The notes beneath the pieces were generated by a model. That model worked only from the letters and a program-made list of their open reading frames with translations, ran no database searches and was not told where the DNA came from. From positions 117,249,482 through 117,313,481 of the forward strand of contig CM019831.1 of NCBI GenBank assembly GCA_009763385.1: DNA of 64,000 nucleotides, read 5' to 3'. Numbering within the stretch: position 1 is the stretch's first letter; every line of letters starts with the position of its first letter. Made by a program: the position numbers and the translations under genes. The DNA is from Coix lacryma-jobi var. lacryma-jobi (Eukaryota > Streptophyta > Magnoliopsida > Poales > Poaceae). This document shows, in pieces, positions 57,401 to 64,000 of the stretch.

Positions 57401-58470
57401 GGTATTTCAGTTTTCTGAGCATTTCAGTTATCAGAGTGTTTCAGTTCTCTGAATGTTAGTTCAGACTTCAGTTATGTTAGGCTGGAGTGTGAACATATCA
57501 TTGGTTGTGCTTGTGGTGTGCCAACAGGAAAGGACAATAAATAGCTAGAGCATGTTTTGTTATAGAGGCTGCTAGAAATATTGGCTTCCTTTGGTTTCTG
57601 GATTCCTTCATTTGTGAAGAATGTGGAATATTTCTATCTATTATCTGAATTTCATAGAATAAATTTGTTAAATAATCTTTGTCTTGAAGAAATTTATTTT
57701 TCATTTCTGAATTCATCTCTGACATCTGTCTTTCATAAAAAATATTTGGATTTTTTTCTAAAGAGTTTGGTATATGTATTTCTGAATTCCTTCATTTATC
57801 TCATAATTGCATTTATCCCTAAAAATATGGTTTCACAGTTTTGGAGTTTGTGCAGTGTTGTGGTTGTGTGCTCTGTTCATCTAATCAATAGACCAAATCA
57901 GTAATATAGGATTGGATTTACATTGTCTATTCATTGTTTTTACAATGTCCTATTATTATATTTACACTAAACATTTAAGTGTAATTTCTTTAACTGGCTG
58001 ATGTAAGTTCGGAATGAGAGAACTATTCAGTTAGGAATGAGACAACTGTTTTCAGAGCCAAAAACTATTCCATATCATTCAAAAGGAAATCAGTTGGCTA
58101 AAAATGCAACTTCTGTTTTAGATCATAGTGGTTAGTATCTATTTTTGTATTGCACATTTATTAATAGTAAATTGCACATTTAGAATATTGCAATTATAGT
58201 ATTTGATATCTGCAATATCCATTCTTCTCACCTATAAGTTTCAACCTTCTTTACCATTTTCTATTTGATTAAGCAGGAAAAGCACCTGTTAAGAAACCTT
58301 GTATTTTACTTTATTTGTCCTAATGTAATCTCATTTTTGTTGCTAGGATCATCTCAGTTGTTCTTGGTTTGTAGGTCTAGCTGTGCAGTGCATACAGTGA
58401 TTTATCTATTACGTACTACTTAATTACTAATAAATCATTGATCCTGATAGCTTGATATGGGTATTTTTTT
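54500..58470. other. Intergenic or intron-like DNA without a recognised gene
   Basis: 54596-54990 holds repeated GACTAGG/CGATTAG motifs, partly inverted. 55560-55690 has a duplicated GTAGTCATCAGG segment. A possible exon at 56942-57033 (after TGCACGGACAG) reads QHDDDQDKIDFGGGNFHVF and stops; it is not recognised. The remainder is AT-rich. It might be old introns of the SCC3-like locus. Confidence 0.4.
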
Positions 58471-58479
58471 GTGTTTTGT

Positions 58480-59660
58480 GTTGGCCAGACCATATGTTTG
58501 TGATTGTGTCGTTATGGTAGAAAAAAATATTGTTAATTGTCCTTCTCAAGAAAAAAAAAAATATTCTATTTTCTGTGTTAGCCGGACCTCATGTTTGTAA
58601 TTGTGTCGTTCTAGTGAAAAAATATTGTTAATTGCCCTTCTCTAGAAAGAAGTTATATTTTGTTATCTGTGTCAGCCGGACCTCTCGTTTATGATTAAGT
58701 GCCATGTTATGAGGAAGAAGATGGAATCGAGCCACTTGTGGCCCCGCACCGTTGAACCGTGGAACATGGCACCACCGGCCCGGACGGTCGTCGGCGTGAC
58801 CTCGCCGGCAATGTCGGCGAACAGCGGGCTGAACCGCAGCAGTTAGGGCTCCCGGCAGGTGGTGCCCTCCGGGCAGACCACCAGGTTGCCACGGGTGAGC
58901 TCGCCCTGCATGATCCGGCCGTCCCTGCCGCGATCGCGTGTCAGCCGGACCGTCGGGATCGGCGCGATCAGCTCCGAGAAGCCGGACAGGCTGTACGTCA
59001 TGACGGTCACCTTCCGGCGCAGCACCGTCGAGAGGATCACCGGGTCCATCAGCATCTGGTGGTTGCACGCGAACAATGTGCCCCGCTGCAGGCCCACCAG
59101 ATCTGCTGCTCCGCCGAGGGTGCTGCATATACGGAAGCCGGTGGCCACTGTGAGGAGGCGGCCAGCGCTGCGGGGGAGGAAGCCGAGGAGGAGGCGCGTC
59201 ACGGACAGGAGCACGCCGAGCGGGAGCCACGGGAAGATGGCGCAGCACGCGAGCGGTCGGGCCAGCGCACGAGGCGGTCATCGTGGAAGACCAGCGGCCG
59301 CAGGTACTCGCTCCTCGACAGGGGCGCCACCGGCGCCTTCTCCGGCGCGGACACCTCGCGGCGCTCCTGGCATACTTGCAGAAACGCCGGCTGCTGGTCC
59401 CCGCCAGTGGCGCCGGCACCGGAGCAGTAGATTTTGTTTTCTATGTTAGTCGGACCTCATATCTGTGATTATGTCGTTCTGGTAGAAAAATATTGTTAAT
59501 TGTCCTTCTCTAGAAAGAAGTTGTATTCTGTTATCTGTGTTAGCCGGACCTATTTTTGTGGTTGTGTCGCTCTGGTTGAAAAATATTGTTAATTATTCTT
59601 TTTAAGAAAAAAAATTATATTCTGTTATTTGTATTAGCCTGGTAGTTTATAACATGGCTC
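58480..59660. repeat. Tandem repeat of about 95 bp, interrupted by a gene fragment
   Basis: Units contain GTTAGCCGGACCTCATGTTTGTGA, TTGTGTCGTTCTGGTAG and AAAAATATTGTTAATTGTCC. Copies begin at about 58480, 58575 and 58665, and after the gene fragment at about 59440 and 59535. The third copy is cut at about 58697, where the fragment starts. Confidence 0.8.
58698..59428 (-). pseudogene. Glycerol-3-phosphate acyltransferase (GPAT) fragment
   Basis: On the minus strand, a GC-rich block reads SRSEYLRPLVFHDDRLVRW, then after a one-base shift FPWLPLGVLLSVTRLLLGF, CNHQMLMDP (the HX4D acyltransferase motif), YSLSGFSELIAPIPTVRLTRDR and VVCPEGTTCREP, then an in-frame stop (about 58843-58845), then MFHGSTVRG and HKWLDSIFF. 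These are the acyltransferase motifs of plant GPATs, the enzymes that start cutin and suberin lipid synthesis. The N-terminal phosphatase-like part and the C-terminus are missing. A frameshift (about 59225) and a stop show it is not functional. Its base composition is far higher in GC than the surrounding repeat. Confidence 0.82.
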
Positions 59661-60239
59661 TTTCTTGTCAGGTCTGTGGGATCACTTACACAATTACAAC
59701 TCAAATTGCAATTCAAACAGAGGTCAATTGCAACACGTACAGAAACAAAATCTATGTGCTGCATCCTTTTAAAACACACATTTTTATGCCTAGGTTAAAT
59801 TCGTGTGCTAGTTAAGGAAAAAATACATGGATTTTCTTTTGTATGCTGGGTTTGTTGTGTTTCTTAGTTTGTCCAGATTTGGGTGTTAAGTGCTAAAAAA
59901 ACACATGGTTTTTGGGCTCCTGAAATTCGTGTGTTTTTTGGCACAAAACACCCATGTGTTAGCAGTCTTAAAAACACACAAGTTTCAACTAGACAGACCC
60001 GCTAATGCTATTGGGATATACACACTTGCGCGTATTCGAGAAAAAAACAGCTACAGCCAGAAGTCCAACTCGTCACGAAGTGTAGCTTTGCGCCACCAAG
60101 TCCAAGTCCAACTCCTATTTATCGAAAAAATAAAAGAAAAGTGAGTCGACGAACTCGTCGACGAAGTTTTTGTTTGTATAAATTGCAATTGCAATACATG
60201 AAACACGGGATAGGGCAGAACGTCGTCTTGTCGTCGGCC
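59661..60239 (+). other. Upstream region of the DUF1618 gene
   Basis: AT-rich DNA with a possible TATA box (TATAAATT, about 60177-60184), about 60 bp before the start codon. Repeated ACACA...TGTGTTTT motifs lie near 59880-59980. No ORF of interest. Confidence 0.4.
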
Positions 60240-61583
60240 ATGGAAGCCAAACATCAATCCGGTTCGCCCTCCGCCGCCTACCCCCGGTGGGTGATGCTCG
60301 AGGAGTACTTGAAGATCATCAAGATCAAGGTCCAGGACGACTCCTCTTGCTCCCCGACCGACGACGCCAACACACTAGCGGACACCCGCACCAGCGCCGG
60401 CCACCCGATCCAAGTCTCCCTCCGCCTCGCGGAGCCCCCGGCACTTTCGCGTGTATTCGTCCGGATTCCTGACGGTCTCAGCGAGGAGAATTCCAAGGTG
60501 CTCGCGGCGCACGGCGACTCTGTGCTCATCCAGGTTCGCATCAAAGACAAGAATCAACAGTACTACACGATCGAGCACTTCGTCTACAACGCCGGCGCCC
60601 CCGCTGCGGAGGCGGCGGAGCCCCCACGGCCGCCGTCGTTGCTGCTGCTCCCGCCTTACTACGAACAGGCATACTTCTCAGGCTCAGACCTCGTGACTCG
60701 AGAGCTGTTTGCTTGTCGCACCGGCCTGCTGCGCCGTGGCGAGGACGAGCTCGTGGTGGCGGAGCTCATTACGCCGTCGCTCTTTGAGGACACGCCGAGG
60801 GTGGCCGAGCTCTTCATGTTCCGTTCCGGCGAGTGGAAACAGTACCACTTCGAAATCAGAGAGGATTGGGATGATCTTGGTTATCTGCGCTGGAGCACCG
60901 TCGTCCCCGTCGACGACCGTCTGCTCTGCTGGGTCGACTTGTCCCGCGGCGTCTTGCTCGTCGATGTGTTCAAGGAGACGCCCGCGGTCCGGTACATACG
61001 GCTCCCCCTGTATGCATGCCAGGGTTTAGTGAGCTCAAACCGAAACCGGAACGTGTGCGCCACCGCTGGCGGTAGCGCGCTCAAGTTCGTCAACATCTTT
61101 GGCCGCTGCTGCTGTGCCGCCCCCGCTTTCTGCGACTGCGAACACTCTCGCCACGCTTACACCATTCACACCAGGATGATGAGGGTCGGTAATGGCGACA
61201 CGAAGTGGGTGAAGGACGGCGTGGTCGATGCCACTGAGCTCTGGGCGCTCGATGCATACAAGGGTCTCCCGTGCAATCCACTTGACCGCCCCATCGTGAG
61301 CATGGATGAATCGGAGGTCATCTGCTTCAGGCTGCGCGGGGCCAAATCCAAATCGGGCAACCGGAGGAAGCTATGGCAGATAATGGTCAACATGAGAAAC
61401 AGAACAATACATTCAGTGTCACGTCGGCAAGAAGAGCTTGTGTATTGTTACACTCGAGAGAAACTGATCCCAAGCAAGGTATCATATTTCTTTAATACTT
61501 ACCCAAATAGTGGGAGCAGAGGTGATGCTACTTTGAGAGTGTTGACGTCGGAAGTTATCCGAATCACACACCAGCAGGGCTAG
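60240..61583 (+). CDS. DUF1618 protein, C-terminus supplied by an LTR
   Basis: A single-exon frame of 447 residues starting MEAKHQSGSPSAAYPRW. The earlier in-frame ATG at 60141 lies in poor context upstream of the probable TATA box and is not preferred. The segments VFVRIPDG, CWVDLSRGVLLVDV, IRLPLY, and the late WALDAY...PIVSMDESEVICF region match the layout of DUF1618 proteins, a large family of unknown function in grasses. There is no signal peptide or membrane segment. Residues 435-447 and the stop codon come from an LTR that begins at 61540, so the natural end is lost or replaced. Its function is unknown. Confidence 0.85.
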   Translation: MEAKHQSGSPSAAYPRWVMLEEYLKIIKIKVQDDSSCSPTDDANTLADTRTSAGHPIQVSLRLAEPPALSRVFVRIPDGLSEENSKVLAAHGDSVLIQVRIKDKNQQYYTIEHFVYNAGAPAAEAAEPPRPPSLLLLPPYYEQAYFSGSDLVTRELFACRTGLLRRGEDELVVAELITPSLFEDTPRVAELFMFRSGEWKQYHFEIREDWDDLGYLRWSTVVPVDDRLLCWVDLSRGVLLVDVFKETPAVRYIRLPLYACQGLVSSNRNRNVCATAGGSALKFVNIFGRCCCAAPAFCDCEHSRHAYTIHTRMMRVGNGDTKWVKDGVVDATELWALDAYKGLPCNPLDRPIVSMDESEVICFRLRGAKSKSGNRRKLWQIMVNMRNRTIHSVSRRQEELVYCYTREKLIPSKVSYFFNTYPNSGSRGDATLRVLTSEVIRITHQQG

Positions 61584-62352
61584 AACGCCCGGAGAGGTTG
61601 CGGTTCAACCTGAGGCAGCAGGGACCCTGGCTAAACCGACGAAACCGATCTAAAGATCGGTCTTGATCGATCTAGGGTTTTGGGTTCCTGTGTTGGTAAC
61701 TCTAGAACTCCTCCCGGGAAGACCCGTCGGGGAGAAGCACGTAGAAGTTGTTCTAGGACCAGCAAGGCTGCCTAGAACGCCGTCGAATCTCGCCGGGAGA
61801 TACGCCGAACAGCAAGATAGAGGGGAAAAAGGGTAAAAGGGATAGTAGATTGATTTTGATCGATTGGTGTTGGATACTTCAATCGGCCATGATCCTCTCA
61901 TATATATATAGAGGGGGCTGGTCTTATCCCAATAGAAAACATCTCCAGATGCAATCTCCAAGTTTCCTATCCGGACTCTATCAAAATATAGAATCCAATC
62001 CGGACATAATAAGGTAACCCTGATCTCGCCAAATTTGGATTGACCAGATCAGTTTAATGGACTTTATCGGCCCATATTGATTAACAAAACATCTTTTACA
62101 AGAGAAAGACCCACATATTAGCGCTAGGCTCGATATTCATAATAACTATAAGGCCTCCGACCAGCATCACCTGGTCAGACATAGCAGGACTGGTCGACAG
62201 TCTAAACAATCAGGCCTATTCAGCTTAGAACATGACCAGGCCCACTTAGAAAATCCGACCTTTCAATACTAAAAGACAAATTCGGCTCTAATTTATAGGC
62301 CGAATACTTCTTCTAAATTCATTCTTATCGGTGACACTTTTGAGTGTCAACA
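61540..62352 (-). repeat. Gypsy LTR (3' LTR of a minus-strand element)
   Basis: It starts TGTTGACGTCGG and ends GAGTGTCAACA, with a polypurine tract on its right side (minus strand AAACAGGGGGGCATA, 62353-62367). So it is a 3' LTR with the internal region to the right. The partner LTR is not in the window. 813 bp. A TATA-like run lies near 61902. Confidence 0.8.
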
Positions 62353-62501
62353 TATGCCCCCCTGTTTTTAGGTGATCCTTGGTAGAGCCTAAAAACAAAC
62401 TGAATGACAACGATGTCCAACTCATCGGTTACTCGGTAAAACATCCTGACTATTTTTTGTTCTAAGGGCGATACATGTATCAGCCACTGCTTGGAAGGCA
62501 C

Positions 62502-62750
62502 TCAGGCTTCTTGCCAAACACTTGGAAAATATTTTTTCAAATACCTCCCGTTTATTGCCCTTGGGAGACTTTCACCTCGTAACGTCTCTAGCATATATGC
62601 ATTCCCAAATATCACTTTGATCACTTTATAAGGACCCTCCCAACTCGGCGACCACTTGCCAAACTTATTGCTTCTCGATCCAAGCGGTAATATAGTTTTC
62701 CATACTAATTCTCCCATGTAAGGAAAATGGACCTCAGACCATTTAACTTC
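62502..62750 (-). pseudogene. Gypsy integrase C-terminus remnant
   Basis: The minus-strand reading KFGKWSPSWEGPYKVIKV, MLETLRGES and NGRYLKKYFPS is the integrase GPY-type C-terminus that ends pol in Gypsy elements, about 150 bp from the LTR at 61540-62352, as expected. Upstream coding is cut at about 62750-62760, where unrelated sequence starts, so the element is truncated. Confidence 0.75.
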
Positions 62751-62759
62751 GGATTTTGG

Positions 62760-64000
62760 TGTTTGATGAACAACATAACCAAATTGGACTAATGCGTTTG
62801 CAAGTGTTTGTTTTGTAGTCAAATAGGGTGCAAATGTGACTTGGACAAAGGCGACATGGTGATCCGATGATCAACATCTCAAGCAAGACATTTGAAGCTC
62901 AATAGAAGACTCTCAAGATCAAGCAAAGTCCAAGGCACAAGAATGGAACCAAGACGGCGCAAGAAATCACGAAGAAACGAGAAGATAGGGACATCGGACG
63001 CTGCATCGGACGCTGCCCACGCAAGCATCGGACGCTTCGTTGGTTAACCCTAGCTCGTGTCAGCGCCAGCAGAGGCATCGGACGCTGAAGACCGAGGCAT
63101 CGGACGCGACTGTGACACTGTGCAAACCTGCACAGAGAGCATCAGACGCTCCGGTGCTAACATTGGACGCTACAGGACCCTGCGTCCGATGACCATGCAG
63201 AGAGGTTCCAGAGAGGCTCTGTGAGCATCGGACGCTGCAGTAGCCGTTGCGACACAGTGCCAGGCTGGCATCTAGTCGTTAAAGGAGTGAACGCATCTTG
63301 GCCCCTAGTGGGTTTCGGTGATTGGATGAAACACAAGATTACTGTGACTAACGTGTGTTTTGCAGAAACAGGATTAAGTTAGGTCACGGTAATGGCGACG
63401 ATACGGGCATATGGAGTTCATGCCCCCTGGCGATGGATATCGTTTTGGTTTTCAAAGGACGGACGACGAAGACGGTGGTAGACTAGGCTAAGTGTCATAT
63501 GGTGTTGGAGGACACTTAGGTAGTCTTAGGTCTTTGTTTTTCCTTTGGCCGTACTATAAAGGGGAGCGTGAATGAGTAGCTTGACCTAGATGAGTCTATT
63601 GAGGTAGGTGTGGTGCACACTTGTTATTTCATAGCCCTAGGTAGCTCAGAGAGATGCCTTAAGTCGAGAGGATCAAAAGTCGTTTAGGCCACGTCGCGAT
63701 CCGAGTTGAGTTCGCCCTTGTTATGGGCATCAGACGCTCGCCAGGTGGGCATAGGACGCGTCCGATGCTCACCCCGACTAGGGTTTAGTCTGGTGCGTGG
63801 CATCGGACGCGCCGATGTGTTCACATCGGACGCGCCCATGCCACTGTTCATGTGGGCGTGAACTGGAGGCCGCATCGGACGCAGGCATCGGACGCTGAGG
63901 GCCAGCGTCCGATGGCCATCCAGAGAGGTTCCAGAGAGGTCAAATCCACATCGGACGCGTCCGATGTCCCTTTAAACAGTCTGACAAGAAGGTACAGTAG
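62760..64000. repeat. Repeat-rich, LTR-like DNA with ATCGGACGC motifs, open at the window end
   Basis: From about 62760 the sequence (TTGGTGTTTGATGAACAAC...) resembles the start of a grass LTR. It contains about twenty copies of (C)ATCGGACGC or its complement in two clusters, 62990-63240 and 63725-63967. A second LTR-like start (TGGGTTTCGGTGATTGGATG) lies near 63309. No ORF is recognised. The right border is outside the window. Confidence 0.5.

Overview
The window is nuclear DNA of a flowering plant and almost certainly of a grass. The evidence is a DUF1618 gene (a family expanded in grasses), plant-type LTR retrotransposons (Athila-like and Tat-like Gypsy), CACTA elements with TNP2 and ULP1-like genes, Stowaway-like and Tourist-like MITEs, and a filament-like plant protein (FPP) gene with plant introns. 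A panicoid grass seems likely from the element types, but the species cannot be fixed from sequence alone. Most of the window is transposon-derived. Only two host genes look functional, and several others are fragments.

Layout. 1-830: a Stowaway-like MITE and intergenic DNA. 830-10085: a DNA transposon with 3-bp target duplications, split by an 8.4-kb minus-strand LTR retrotransposon (1230-9598). That retrotransposon has equal-length LTRs that look identical and one intact Gag/protease ORF, but no reverse transcriptase or integrase. 10237-23245: a 13-kb Tat-lineage Gypsy element. It carries Gag-Pol with one in-frame stop, two internal tandem arrays, and on the opposite strand a probable three-exon gene with its own TATA box. 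The protein of that gene starts MARSKQTAR, almost the histone H3 tail, and has a nuclear localisation signal, an acidic tract and a coiled coil. 23956-24215: a Stowaway-like MITE. 24246 to about 35850: a CACTA element (or two merged ones) with a broken TNP2 transposase, an interstitial telomere-like array, and a second gene made of TNPA-like, DUF8039, proline-rich and ULP1-type cysteine protease parts. 36-42.9 kb: intergenic DNA with further CACTA debris, MITEs (one nested) and a long foldback.

43.2-49.4 kb holds an apparently intact FPP gene on the plus strand, with four coding exons, a probable 5'-UTR intron and two uORFs. 50.05-52.4 kb is a decayed Copia pol on the minus strand, with a 5'-truncated LINE inserted in its RNase H region. 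53.8-54.5 kb is a fragment of a cohesin SCC3-like gene. 58.5-59.65 kb is a tandem repeat interrupted by a GPAT gene fragment. 60240-61583 is a DUF1618 gene whose last 13 codons come from a Gypsy LTR inserted in its 3' end. The window ends in Gypsy integrase debris and repeat-rich, LTR-like DNA packed with ATCGGACGC motifs.

The most novel-looking object is the antisense gene of the Tat element. A retrotransposon protein that exposes a histone H3-like N-terminus in the nucleus could bind chromatin readers or modifiers. This is inference, but it is testable. All exon boundaries come from reading splice consensus and frame by eye; no searches were run.
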